Source of the DNA: Polytrichum commune
Lineage: Eukaryota; Streptophyta; Polytrichopsida; Polytrichales; Polytrichaceae
Direction of reading: 5' to 3'
Length of the DNA stretch: 64,000 bases
Assembly: GCA_950295325.1 (NCBI GenBank)
Contig: OX485805.1
Coordinates: 54,336,758 to 54,400,757 of the forward strand
A model generated the notes under the pieces. It searched no databases, had not been told where the DNA came from, and saw only the letters and a program-made list of their open reading frames with translations. A program made the translations under genes and the position numbers. Each line of letters begins with the position of its first letter. Position 1 is the first letter of the stretch. Shown here one piece after another: positions 36,201-48,459 of this stretch.

Positions 36201-38833
36201 TTCATGGTGAGTGCAAAGTCGGCCGTGACGGTCAATCATATCCAATGTTAGCGTATTCGTTGGTGATATGTGGTCCTAAACAATTCAGCGAGGATTGTAG
36301 ATTTCATGACATCAGTTCATGTGCAACAACTTTTGTCATAACATTATTCAGTTGTTATTAGCCATTCCATTCTAATAATATTCAATGATAGTGGTTCACC
36401 CAAATCGTACTCATTTTTTAGGTTGAATCTACTTGCACTGATAAGCATCCGTAAGGTATAATTCTAGCACCTTACATGACATATTCCCGGCCCCAACCAA
36501 CTTGGTCACTTGGATCAATAATGCTAAGATTACCTACTAGGTATATTTGGAATTTTTATGATGTTATCTTGATGTTTCATGACTAGAAGTCGCCCACGAT
36601 TGTCTAAATTAGTAATGGAAGTTCTATCTAAGGGTCATCTTCCAGATACCATTGTTCATGTTTGCGACTCCATGTCCTTTCCGAGAGAATCGTTGTAGTT
36701 TGATGCTTCAAGATCCTAGAATAAAGGTATGAAGATGCCAAATCACACAAGCTTTCAAACTGAATGTGGAAGGGAGGGAGAAAGACTTGTCACTCATTTA
36801 AGAAAGAAATTCGCACATGTATGTGCCTAGTAAATATTGTTATGCATGAAAAGAAGCGACAAGCATTTTATTGTCACCATATTGTTATTAAGTTTCATGC
36901 TCCCTCATCCATTTTACGTTTTAACATGTAAAATGGGGACTTTGTTGAGGCAATGAGATTGAAGCCATCATTTCTAAGGATCACAACTTGTACATTTCTA
37001 AACCTTACTCAAAATTTTCTCGTGCCTAGAAAATTGATAGTTGAAACTTAACAATGTAGTTGTGATCCTCTCATAAAACCGCCGATCAATGAAACCTCCT
37101 TGTTGACAAGTTACGATTGGGAAAGCCTCCAAATCAAAATACTTCTCACTTTTATATTTGCAGTGGAATACACATAGGTAATTCTTTTTTACACATGTTT
37201 TTGTGGGAGGTTTTCCACTACTAGGAAAAGGGTGCAATGCAGTGCTAAGGTGTTGATTTAGATTTCCTTAGGTTCTGATCAACGGAATGCGCAGTGTTAT
37301 CAGGTTGACATCATAATGTGGATCTTTTCTTTAATAAAGTGGTTTGACACTTTTGAGAAGGTATTAGTTACATGTTTAGTTCTCACTATATATGAACATG
37401 TTTGGATAATTCACTTGACTATTAATTGTATCTCTGTAAGTTTCATAAATGAAATGAGTCATTTTCAAATGTTCCGAATCTCACAGTTGGGAAGGTTTAA
37501 TTGCTTTTTCTTAATTATTTAGTAACAGCACCTCCTGTGTAGCACTTGGCAATACATTTTGTTTCCACTTGTATATGTTTGTTACTCCACCCAACATCGA
37601 ACCCAAGACCTCCTTATATCTAGCAGACACTGGCCTCTGTATTGTATATACACACACTCATGACTTTAAACGTGTTAGTAGATTAATGTTTAAAAATACT
37701 TGTTCAAGTTACTATAAGATAGATGTGTCTTAAATGGTTACTTTTTTCTGACTGGCCCACGTCTCCTAGGATATGAAACACATGGATAGTACAAGATGGT
37801 TAGCAAATCCGAATGGGCACTTACCCATAACATTCAAAGCTCCTATGAGTATCTAATCCACTATCAAAGTGAAAAAAATTGTGCTCATTTCAATGGTCAT
37901 ATAGGTCTTCCTCAATTGTGTTGACTATTGAGCTATCATGGTTATCATGTTTTAAGCATGTAGCCCAATCTTTTTTAAACACATATCTTTTTGGTATTTG
38001 TTCTTGCAGCTATACCAAACCACATACCACTCAAACAAAGGTGTTTGATTAACATAAGTAACCAAATTAGGCACCTCTACCTTAAGCCAACTTTGCAACT
38101 TAACCCTAAAACTTTCCAATTTGAATTTTTCCCTACACTTTTTGGGAACCTTAATCCCTAAACCCCATGTCTTTTTTCATACCCCAAATGAAACTCATAA
38201 GCATCTAAGTGACAATGCAAATTCCACATTGACATCAATAATTAACTAGTATGTGCATATGAAGGTAATGAAGCATTGTATATGAAGAGTGTATCTTGCA
38301 CTCATCCATTTTTTTAAATCATAATTTATACAATGAGAAATTCTTATTCTAGTGGATTTGATATAGGAATAAGCTTCAAAGACCCAAAGTAGTCTAGGGC
38401 AACCCATTGAGATGAATTAATTACGTAAATATGAGGTTTCAACATACTTTTAGTCCATGAGTAACATTCACAAAAGTTGGACGTAACATAAAGTACTTTT
38501 TGTCACATGCAAAGAAAACATGACTATGTGATAGTGTTGGGATGGATTGGGAAGTTAAACATGAGTAACTTACACAAAAGTTGGAGGTAACATAAAGTCA
38601 CGGGGAGGCCACTCCATTGTCAAGTTGAACACCAAATGCGAACAAAGTTTGCTACCCCTATATTACATGCCATAGATAATTTTAAAATTTAAGATATTTT
38701 TTTCTACATATACATAACCATTGATAGTATCTTTTGTATAATTTTTTGAATTTTTTAATCATATTCGTTTTTGGTAGTAATTTTTTTAATTCGATTATGT
38801 GTCATTTCAGTTAGAAATGGTATGTATGTATGT

Positions 38834-38871
<38 letters not shown>

Positions 38872-39470
38872 AGTTACCATTTTTTACTATGTAATAGGTA
38901 CCATGTAATATCTACTCATGCAAAAACAATTTGATAAAATTTTGACCCATTTTGGTGATGCTTTATGTAAAAAGTAGGATTTTCTACATGTAAAGTGTTC
39001 TCATGTGGTTTTCCAACTTTACAATGGAGTGACCTCCCCGTGCATAAAGTATTGCTTCTCACATACATAGAAAATTAAGTGACCGTAAATAGACAAATAG
39101 GCAAATGCATTTTCAGTCGGGGGTAAACAACCTTAAAAAGTACTTTAAGAGCCAACAAAACTAATTTCTGAAATTGAGAAACAATATATTGATTCAAAAT
39201 TGATTGTTGATTAGAAATTGGAATGGATGGAACAACCACTGGAGTCCAAGATTTGATGTTAAAATCACATTAAATAAACAATAAGAAAGGTAAAAGTAAA
39301 AGTAAAAAAACTCAAATCAATGCACTTGTAATATCAATGCATTGAGGAATCCATTTGTGTTGATTATCCCCTTAGAAGTTGGCCCTAAATTCAAAGGAAG
39401 AGTGTAACCATCTGTAAATACAGTATGTCTCAATCGCCAGGGAACCCATATTGAGATATATTGTGATTGA
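36201..39470. other. AT-rich intergenic DNA with simple repeats
   Basis: No gene is supported. An (AT)n microsatellite occupies about 38837-38867. Two phrases on AGTAACNTNCACAAAAGTTG, GAGGTAACATAAAG and CTCCATTGT recur near 38460, 38560 and 39010, indicating small local duplications. At the right end a 19-G run spans 39474-39492. Confidence 0.4.
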
Positions 39471-39489
39471 AAAGGGGGGGGGGGGGGGG

Positions 39490-39660
39490 GGGAACTGCTA
39501 AGTTCAAAACTTCAGGCATAATAACCGATCATTCGAGGGGAATCTATAGAATGTACCTCAATTACATGAAGGAATCCCAATTGATCCCAACATATATATA
39601 ACCAGGTGGGCTTGGAAGCACTAGGATTTCATCGGTTATGCGTAAAATCCTCCCCGGTAC
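39490..39660 (+). repeat. Dispersed repeat family R5, fragment next to a G19 tract
   Basis: The stretch shares TTCAAAACTTCAGG, GGGGAATCTATAGAATGTAC, GCTTGGAAGCACTAGGATTT and GGTTATGCGTAAAATCCTCC with the R5 copies at 22020 and 43800. It starts directly at the long G run. Confidence 0.6.
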
Positions 39661-39913
39661 ATGTGGGGGGAGGGGTACTTTTATTACTGTCACTTACCAT
39701 GCAAAATGGCATGATCTGCCCATGATTTGCACCATTATTCGAATCTCCTTTTGGATGTATTTAAAGCAAGCTTGGAATTTTAGTCGAAACTAAGTTCATG
39801 TGTGAGGAAAAGAGTTAGGATATAATAGTAGGATCCTGACTTTTTCCCTTTTATTTTTAATTTCTCCTTGATTTCATGTTTCAGTTAAAGTGGGCTCCAA
39901 GTGGAATCTAACA

Positions 39914-41214
39914 GTAACTGTGGGAGGACGCTAAACACCCCCCCCACGAACTTCTAGGGATTCCATATTCGGGTGGGGGCAGCCCTCCCACGAAATTTCT
40001 GGCCCGCCCGGATTTTTTCCAAACCTGCCCGAAAATAGCTGCCCGCCCCGCCCGAAAACGAAAAAAACATTGCTCTTCCATTCTTGAAGGCCGCTTGACT
40101 ACAAATCCCATATTGAGTGCACTTCACCTTCAAGGTCTCAAATCCAATATATATGTGCACTTCCACCTAGTAAATAAGGCATTAAATGGGATTTCATTCC
40201 GGAAGTGAAACCATCAACCAAGAATGTAATTAACTTGGAAGTCAAAAAATTAGAAAATCCTCATCAACATTGAGGTTATAATTTTTATGACTTACCATTT
40301 GAAATTGTCTTCGTCATTCTTAAATGACACTTAAATTTAGTGTGCTGATGTGGTATGTATATTTTATAATATTTTAGATAATTCTGGCTACTTTTAAGAA
40401 TATTCATACGCACTTATTCTAATTAAGTGTGATTTAATGTAATTATGTCTAATTAATTCTGATTAATCCTAATTAATCCCAAATAAATCAGAAAGTATTC
40501 TTTCCAAATTAAGTAAGACTAATTAATCCTAAAATTTAATTACTGGAATTAACTCCAATTAAGTCCAATCAATTTCAGTAATTACAATACTCAATTTTTA
40601 TATCCAGTAAGCCTAATTAACCCTAAAATTTAATTAATGGAATTAACTCCAATCAAATCCGGTAATTAAAATAATTGATTAATTAGTTCCATTAAGTATA
40701 TTTTATAAATAAGTGCGTATGAATATTCTTGAAAGTAGCCAGAATTATCTAAAATATTATAAAATATACATACCACATCAGCACACTAAATTTAAGTGTC
40801 ATTTAAGAATGACGAAGACAATTTCAAATGGTAAGTCATAAAAATTATAACCTCAATGTTGATGAGAATTTTCTAATTTTTTGACTTCCAAGTTAATTAC
40901 ATTCTTGGTTGATGGTTTCACTTCCGGAATGAAATCCCATTTAATGCCTTATTTACCAGGTGGAAGTGCACATATATATTGGATTTGAGACCTTGAAGGT
41001 GAAGTGCACTCAATATGGGATTTGTAGTCAAGCGGCCTTCAAGAATGGAAGAGCAATGTTTTTTTCGTTTTCGGGCGGGGCGGGCAGCTATTTTCGGGCG
41101 GGTTTGGAAAAAATCCGGGCGGGGCCAGAAATTTCGTGGGAGGGCTGCCCCCGCCCGAATATGGAATCCCTAGAAGCTCGTGGGGGGGTGTTTAGCGTCC
41201 TCCGTAACGGTGAC
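39914..41214. mobile_element. 1.3-kb foldback element with 0.5-kb inverted arms
   Basis: Left arm 39914-40418 and right arm 40708-41214 are near-identical inverted copies. The outer ends are GTAACTGTGGGAGGACGC on the left and, inverted, GTCACCGTTACGGAGGACGC on the right. Just inside, GC-rich GGGCGGGGCGGGCAGC phrases form a distinct cap. Both arms contain the same short frame (CTQYGICSQAAFKNGRAM), which is a mirror artefact and not two genes. The 289-base loop is AT-rich with a ~100-base direct repeat (CCTAAAATTTAATTA, GGAATTAACTCCAAT near 40530 and 40630). It is a non-autonomous foldback transposon by structure. The superfamily is undecided because I could not define a clear target duplication. 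Confidence 0.85.
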
Positions 41215-41281
41215 CCAAACATATGCCTACTACTAAATTTAGTGATTTTTTTTTTCTGCATGAATCATAATTTGGCTGGCC

Positions 41282-41775
41282 CACATTAGCATCCATAACC
41301 ATGATCTCAAGAAAGCTTTTCTTGCTAAAGATTGGAACTCTTTCCATCTATCTGGGAAGAAACCAGATTGCTCCCACTTCAAAGATTTTTTCAAATACGA
41401 ATGTGAATTACACTTGAAGCAACTATTGGAACTACCACAATGTAAGATCGTTTTTGCTGACTGTACCTCGAATCATAGACTGCCATTGAATATGGACGGT
41501 GGTCGACTATTCATGTCTCTAGAGATTATAGATTTTGTCACTTTTGCTCTTATAATGTAGTCAAAATTGAAGCACACTTTGTGTTGGAGTGACCCCTATA
41601 TAGTTACTCCATTAGGATCCAATCACTTTTTGAAAAAATAGTATTCCATGGGAGTCTCTAGTCTTTCTTTCAATTGGACCATCAAGTTGAAATTAGCCTA
41701 TATCTCATGGAGGCTACTGTACTTGACCACTCTAGAGAACTAGCCAGTCACAATATCCCGATGTACTTTTAGTCC
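41282..41775 (+). pseudogene. Remnant of a LINE-type reverse transcriptase (C-terminal zinc-binding end)
   Basis: One forward frame (41282-41560) reads LKQLLELPQCKIVFADCTSN then HRLPLNMDGGR. A second frame from 41518 reads SRDYRFCHFCSYNVVKIEAH then FVLE, a stop, PLYSYSIR. The Cys-x2-Cys...His...(Cys)-Pro-x-Tyr pattern is that of the zinc-binding C-terminus of many non-LTR retrotransposon polymerases, with the last Cys mutated to TGA. A frameshift joins the two pieces. The remnant starts about 70 bases after the foldback element. No upstream polymerase domain survives. Confidence 0.5.
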
Positions 41776-43350
41776 CATGAGCCTTATGGTTTCCCAAACT
41801 CTAAAATCAATGACATTTCATTTCATTACAATGAAGAGGCTTCAATCTTGAAATGCTATGTGAGCAATAATTCCAAGATGTTGGAATTTTAACTTTTATC
41901 ATGATCTTTCATGACAAGAAGTTGTCTAACCAATTGTATGCAACGAAGTTGCAATTTCCTCTAAGGCCGCTTCACACGCAAGACTGAGAGCCTGTGACCA
42001 CTCCACTTCAAGCACTGTCATTGGTGGGAAAGGCAGAGCCGGTCCAAGTCCGCTTCACACTATGCTTGAGGTATTACCACACAGGCATTACCAACGGAGT
42101 ATGTGAATGCAAGATGGATGTTAAGTCTACATGGATTCCTACGTGGCATCGAATGGATCATGTTTCATGGTCACTTGGCAATTTTCAAAAACCATCTTTT
42201 TGGAGGTAGGCCTAACACAAAACCGGGAGACCATGGCAATCTGAATGCTCATAATTGTTGGTTTATTTTATTCTATCATGTGCGAGGATCTACATGAATA
42301 GAAATTCATTGAAATAGCATTTGGTTGAGGGCCCAGTCACATATGACTTCCCACTACACTTGAGGGTCCATGACCACACTACATGATTTTGGAGGTGTCT
42401 TGGGTCGGCCTTTAGACACTTTCTTTTGGGCTCTCACAATTTTATGGTCACGCATCTTGGCTTGTGTGGGAAGTGGCTTTAAGACTTAAGTTGATGTGCA
42501 TAAACGTTTGTGACACGCCTCTATTCCAACCCTACCGATGAGAAGGCCTTCAATTTATAATCACCATTCTATAGTGTATATACAGACTGCTCCTATATGC
42601 CAAGATATTCATGACAATAAATGGGCCACGTCCCAAAAATTAACATTTTGTTTAAACTGAGTTGTAGGTATGTGTCCAACAACCAGTTTAAATGTGATGA
42701 ATAATATCACCCGAACTATTTTGTACGCCCCTCCTATATCTTAGATGTTGGAATTAACGAGGTTGGATTTTGTCATGATGTATCATGGTAAGATCAAGGC
42801 CTGTCTCTAATAAGATACTTAAGTTTGTTTGTTTTTTTTATTGCCACCTGTCAACTGCAAAATGTACCATACATTTAACACTGCCAAGATGGGACCTGTA
42901 ATTCAAATGCATAATGGACACTCAACCTAGATGTTGAGATTAGTGATGTTGGAACTTGTCGTAATGTTTCGTGGCGAGCTGTTGGCCAAGTCTAGCATAT
43001 TGGCACTTGATTCACCAACTTCCTAAAATACATGTGTGTACCCCCTTGGCAACACGTGCCCTCGAACAACCCTGCCGATAACGATAAATAGCCTTCGTTT
43101 GAAAACCACCATGTAAGTCACACCTCAATGCATGGATCTTGTTGTGATGTTTCGTGGCAATAATTTGGCCTTGTCAAGCACATTGACGATTTCGCTAAAC
43201 TTAGTTCACATGTTTATCCATTTGCAACACATGTCCTAACCACAAATAGCACACATGATGAGCCGCATTTTGTGACAAAATATAAGAAACATAGTCACTT
43301 AGATCAAAGCAAAAGTTCAATTTCAATTTGTGGATGAAAAAAGAGCCCAT
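41776..43350. other. Intergenic DNA
   Basis: No gene is supported. Recurring phrases TTTCGTGGC / TTTCATGGTCA and GATGTTG(A/G)A near 41900, 42770, 42960 and 43150 hint at degenerate local duplications. Short overlapping frames near 41994-42297 have no recognisable motif. Confidence 0.35.
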
Positions 43351-43359
43351 AACTACACC

Positions 43360-43655
43360 AAAGAGTCCTGTTAGTGTGGGTGGAATATTAGCATGGAAAT
43401 GATTACCATGGGCCACACTAATCAAGGTGGAATTGACACGGGTCCCAGACCTTGGGTCTTCCCCTAAGTCTTCATGAAGACTTCTAACCAACACATCAAA
43501 AATCAGTTATAGGGAAATAGTCGCATAAATTATAACAATAACCCACATAAAATTTTTATTTTAAAAAAATTGACCCACGTTAATTTTCTACTATAAATTT
43601 AGTGTGGGTTGACAATTAATGTGACAACAATAATAGGACTATTTGATGCAGTTTG
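43360..43655. mobile_element. GTGTGGG/CCCACAC-rich MITE remnant
   Basis: The phrases GTTAGTGTGGGTGGAATATT, GGGCCACACTAATCAAGG, TTTAGTGTGGGTTGACAATT and AATAATAGGACTATTTGATG occur in inverted arrangement about the middle. They resemble the internal words of the MITE at 31844 but the termini are diverged. Confidence 0.45.
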
Positions 43656-43744
43656 CAAACTACCAAAGCCAAAGCTATTACCTATAGATTCCATTCACTT
43701 AAGCGGCAAAAGCAGCTCAAAGTATTGCATGAAATGACACACTT

Positions 43745-43990
43745 TGTCAAATGAACAGGGAGAACCAGCTGCTAGTTACAACTGAACTGGTTGAGGTTGA
43801 GAAGTATCCAGTCGAAGTTCAAGACTTCAGGAGAATTACCGACCACTTTAGAGGGAATCAATGGAATATACCTCGATCTTCTCAAGAAAAACCAAAGATG
43901 TCATTGAGATGTGAACTGGTTGGACTTGGAAACACTAAGATCTCGACCGATTATGCCCAAAAATCTCCCCAGACACTGCACTTCATGATC
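43745..43990 (+). repeat. Dispersed repeat family R5, best-preserved frame
   Basis: This copy is open in one frame for 84 codons, including ELVEVEKYPVEVQDFRRITD then HFRG, and CELVGLGNTKI. The DNA matches the R5 copies at 21955 and 39490. It may be a piece of an unknown gene or retroelement that was spread; I cannot identify a domain. Confidence 0.55.
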
Positions 43991-44731
43991 AGATGTTGGC
44001 GATAATTATGGTCCTGGACACTCAACTAAATAGAAAGGAAGCTTTCTAGAGCACCTCCTTTACAGATCCAGCAGAGGTGAGGGTGTTTTCCTTTCCCACA
44101 AGGTATTGCAAGCATGGGAACCGGAAGTCCTTCTTTCAACTCAATCACCATGCACGGGTGTTGTAATTATTTCACAAACCTGGCTATTACACTCTCACAC
44201 TCTATTGAATTAGCTTGAGTGAAATACACATCGTTTTACTCCTGTACCCATGACCTTTCTGTCTTCCTAGACCTGAAAATCAAGTCATGTCATTTCATTT
44301 GTATGGGTTATAAGTTTTCCTTGTGGCAACAGCTGTAGGTTACTAGAAGTTTTATTACCAAACAATGGCTCAACTTGTACAACTCTTTGGTAGATTCAAT
44401 AGAACTAACATTTTTATCTATTTATTTAGAATGACATACTTTAAACCAAGAAGTTGTTGTTTGCTAGTAGAGTTATCTTGGTATCAAACATTAGTTCCAA
44501 AATTCAACTCAAAGTATCATAGTCAAAGGCATACAATTTCTTACAAAGTCAAAGGTCATGTTAAACCTCTGCATACATGGACACTACATGCTAAAAAAAC
44601 ATTGGTTTTTAGCTCTCCCATAAGCTTGAGCGATACGTCCATGAAGTAGCCAATAATGTGTCAACTCAAAGGATAAGCTTATTCCACCTCCAAGGTATGA
44701 CCTAGCATGGGGTGTTCCTTGATTTTTGAAA

Positions 44732-45053
44732 TTTTGATAGAGACGTGTCGTTATGTTGAAACGATATAGTCATTAGTACATATTCTAGACTTTGTGTATA
44801 TTTTTAACTTTTGATAGAGACGTGTCATTATGTTGAAACGATATAGTCATTAGTATATATTCTAGCCTTTGTGTTTATTTCAAAGTTTTGATAGAGACGT
44901 GTCATTATGTTGAAACTACATAGTCATTAGTATATATTCTAGCCTTTGTGTATATTTTAAAGTTTTGATAGAGATGTGTCATTATGTTGAAACTATATAG
45001 TCATTAGTACATATTCTAGCTTTTGTCTATAGAGGTGTGTCAATAATGTGTAG
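44732..45053 (+). repeat. 77-bp tandem repeat, four copies plus a partial
   Basis: TGATAGAGA starts at 44735, 44812, 44889 and 44966, an exact 77-base period. Each unit contains CGTGTCATTATGTTGAAAC, ATAGTCATTAGTA and ATATTCTAG followed by a TTTGTGT stretch. A shortened fifth unit begins near 45028. Copies two to four are most alike. It is non-coding and minisatellite-like. Confidence 0.9.
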
Positions 45054-48030
45054 AGTCTTTGTACAAGACTACTACTGTAGAGGGCTCTCCATTTCATCTT
45101 TACATGTGTCGGAATGTAGTTTCCACGTGGTATACAAGTGGGTCTTGGCAAATGTGAGCATGACATTTGACAAAATTTGAGGATAAAATAATTACATGTT
45201 GGAATAGAGAGTCCTCTATGGTTGTATATGGTTGATTGAAATTTGCCATAGAATAGCGTCCCACAATACATCATGAGAATTGTTGTCAATGTCTCAAGCA
45301 ACTTCAACAAGTGAGTTGATTTCTAATATAATGCAAAGTATCATGATCACTAATTATAAAACAAATATGTGACTCGCCCTTGCATGTTAACTTATGAAGG
45401 ACATATGGTTGTTTGCTTATCCTCAATATAATTTCCCAACATAAAGATGTGCCCCACCATAAGCTTATACTGACTCCAACTTATTAATTTTCTAGGAAAC
45501 CAACACGAGTACATGACATGTGATGTGGCAATTGCCAAATCCCTTTTTTATTGACAACTAGGCATCCCATAGTGAGAATAAGTCTTAAATGAGAGGGTGA
45601 CATGACAAACTCTTTTTGCTATGCACACTTCTATATAATCATTGTTTGAAATTATATTATTGAGTATTATTTATCTATTTGAAGCTTATAAAGCAATTTT
45701 TACAAGTTTAACACAATTTACATATAGATAGACAAAAACACTTGTTCCATTATTGAGCAGTTATAAAGGAAAAGCCTCTTCACATGCAAGCTACTAACCC
45801 CTTTCGGGGGTGGCCCACACCTAGTCCACACCCAACCCATAACTTAATTACATGCAATACGAACTTTAAATCACATTAGAAATTTTCTTGGTAGAGATTT
45901 GCCATATTAGTATAGAAATGTAGCATTTTGTAAAAAAATATAGCTATAATTACTATGCACCACACTATTTACTATGTACAATTAGAATGATGCAATTCAC
46001 CACGATGTTGTACATAATCACACTATGTATTCAATAACATGGTTGGCATAGAATGGTTGAATATCCACACTATTAGTCCAATTTTAAATATGAATTTTTA
46101 GGTAGACTATTATTCCCCAAATGTGGAATTGGTTGATTTTTAATTAAATAAATTTTATGTATATTATATACTATTTAACATAAATGGAATACAATATATT
46201 TCAAATCCATCAACCAGGTACTTCACATGGTAAGTTAAACTATATCTCCATCCGTTAAACCTTTGGTGTGTCAATTTCAGTGTAGTGTATGCTCTCATGA
46301 GCACGTCCTTATTAAATCTATCTATAAGGTATGTGGGTCTTATTTGATTCCATTTCTTGTTCCCCATCTTCTAATTATCAAGTTTATGTCTTAGAATTTG
46401 TGCTGCATCAACAAATCTTGGTGAAATATCACCAAAAACCATATTGAAATCCAGACCTCCCTAGTTATCACAAGTGCAATTTTGTTGATTACTTAATTGA
46501 ATACATAGGTCCTCCAACTTATGAGCTCACTTTTCAACGTGGAGCAATTAATAAAATTTGAAAAAGTTATCCAATGTCTTTCAAACACGTGTCATTGAGG
46601 TGTTTGTTTTCCACCTAGTACCACACCAATCAAATATAAACCTTCAATTAAGAAAGTAACCAAATAACACCTGCATACCTTACTCGGTGATTGATTTGAC
46701 CCATCCTTGTCCATAATTTATATACAAAATGAGGTTCTTCACTTCAGTGCATCCCCAATATATACACACTTCACCATCTTTCAAGCCAAGTTTGGGTTTG
46801 AATATGAGTAGATGGAAGAATTTTTTTGTGCCATTCTTGATAGGCTAGTCTGTCATTGGCAAAAATTAATAACATAGAAGGTTCTAAAACCAACACCTCA
46901 TCCAAAACCAAAACCTATAAACGCCTTTCAATTGTCAACATTCTACTACTTTGAACCGTTTCTTATGGTGGAGGAGTGTCTAGGTCCACAAACTGGCGGT
47001 TTTAGGTGCCATTAGTGGCACCACCTCATAGCCACCTTCACTACCCCCATGTAGGCTAGGTAAAAGGCCTCACTCTATCTCGGGTTGGTTCAAGGTGGGT
47101 TTAGGGTGGCTTGTCAATGCCTATAAAAGCCATTCTATACACTGGGGGGAACGGTTCTAGCCATTCTATTCACAAAGCCAAGGAGGTAGGCCCACAAAGC
47201 ACAAAGGGGGTCAGTTCCCGGGATATAAGGTGACGGTTTTGCAAGCGAACCGGGTGGGATCATGAAGGTGGCCACGTGGCATTGTGCACCATTATTAGTT
47301 GGGCTTTGGTCTAGCTTGGGTCTACTACCCAACTCTGTTTTGTTAGTTATAGGCAGTGAAGGTGGGGGTCTTCATCATTTGCAAGGTCATCATACATAGG
47401 GCCTATGGATTAGTTTAAGGAAGCTAGTGGTTATGACTTTGAATATTCATCAAATACTCAATTGAAACTACAAATACCTTTTCTATCTTTTTACCTATGT
47501 TTAGCCCAAAGGCTTTTATTTATTTATTTATTTATATTTATATATTAACCACATAGCCATATGTATGTGCAATAGCTTAAAGTGTCGGTTTAACTACCCT
47601 ATACCTTACATTAGGTCCAAAAAAATTGTCATCAAATAAAGTGGATAAGGCATGTGGATGTTATTAGTTTGTTGTTCTTGTTTTTGAGCTTATGCATATT
47701 GGATTTACAAAACAAAATTTGTGTTGCAATAGAAAATCTACAATGAAATATTAGCAACAACAACAACAACAACAACAAACTTGAAAATTGGACCTCCCTT
47801 ATTAGTTATGGTTATCAGAAGTGCATTTTTGTTGATTTCTTAACTAGATACATGGATCATCACTATTATGTTCATTATTGAGTGTAGAGTAGTTATTAAT
47901 AGTCAAATACGCAATTCAATCTTTTTTAGACATGTGTCTTTATGATGTTTTCTCTTTGATCCTCAATGAACCACATACCAATCAAATGTAAGGGTCCGAC
48001 TAAGAAAACAAGTCATTTAAGACCCATGTA
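45054..48030. other. AT-rich intergenic DNA with simple repeats
   Basis: No gene is supported. A (TTTA)n stretch lies at about 47516-47540 and a (CAA)n stretch at about 47756-47782. The words ACTTATGAGCTCA and TCTTTCAAACACGTGTC (near 46520 and 46580) and a similar set near 47870-47935 suggest an old ~1.3-kb duplication. Confidence 0.35.
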
Positions 48031-48032
48031 CA

Positions 48033-48403
48033 ATAGAGGCACCTATAACCAATCACTTAAGAGATTATGAACTACGTCCAGAGAAGTATAAGGCGGTGCA
48101 ATGCTTTCCTATCTAGGAAGATAAAATTAGGAGGATTGAAAAATTGGTAATTGTATTCCTTAAGTTGAAATTACTGTGAATTTTGAAGCCAAAAGTTGGC
48201 CCTCATATATTACCAATGTCTAGAGTTTGCCATAACCGCTCATTTCAATTGCTCGCTCCACCTCACTTTAGCACTTTAACCAAGAACATGTGTCATGGCA
48301 CTATTGGTTCCGGCCTGATAAAAATTTAATTCCAACCTAATTGAAATTATAGCACCCTATAGGTTCCCAATGGGGTCATGATCGGGAATAGGCGCCTCTA
48401 TTA
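48033..48403 (+). mobile_element. GAGGCGCC-type MITE, copy 4
   Basis: The copy starts AATAGAGGCACCTATAACCA and ends GGAATAGGCGCCTCTATTAT. All family landmarks are present, including CATATATTACCAATGTCTAG, CATAACCGCTCATTTCAATT and GGCACTATTGGTTCCGGCCT. It is full length without insertion. Copy 5 follows 60 bases later in the same orientation. Confidence 0.8.
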
Positions 48404-48459
48404 TACCTTATTAAGGTTTTTACTATATCTTCAAGACAACTTTAAACTGCAACAATAGA

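Noticed and set aside
39954..41289. Two identical 70-109-codon frames (QAAFKNGRAM...) read as a duplicated gene
   Set aside because: They are mirror images in the two arms of one foldback element and have no independent support.
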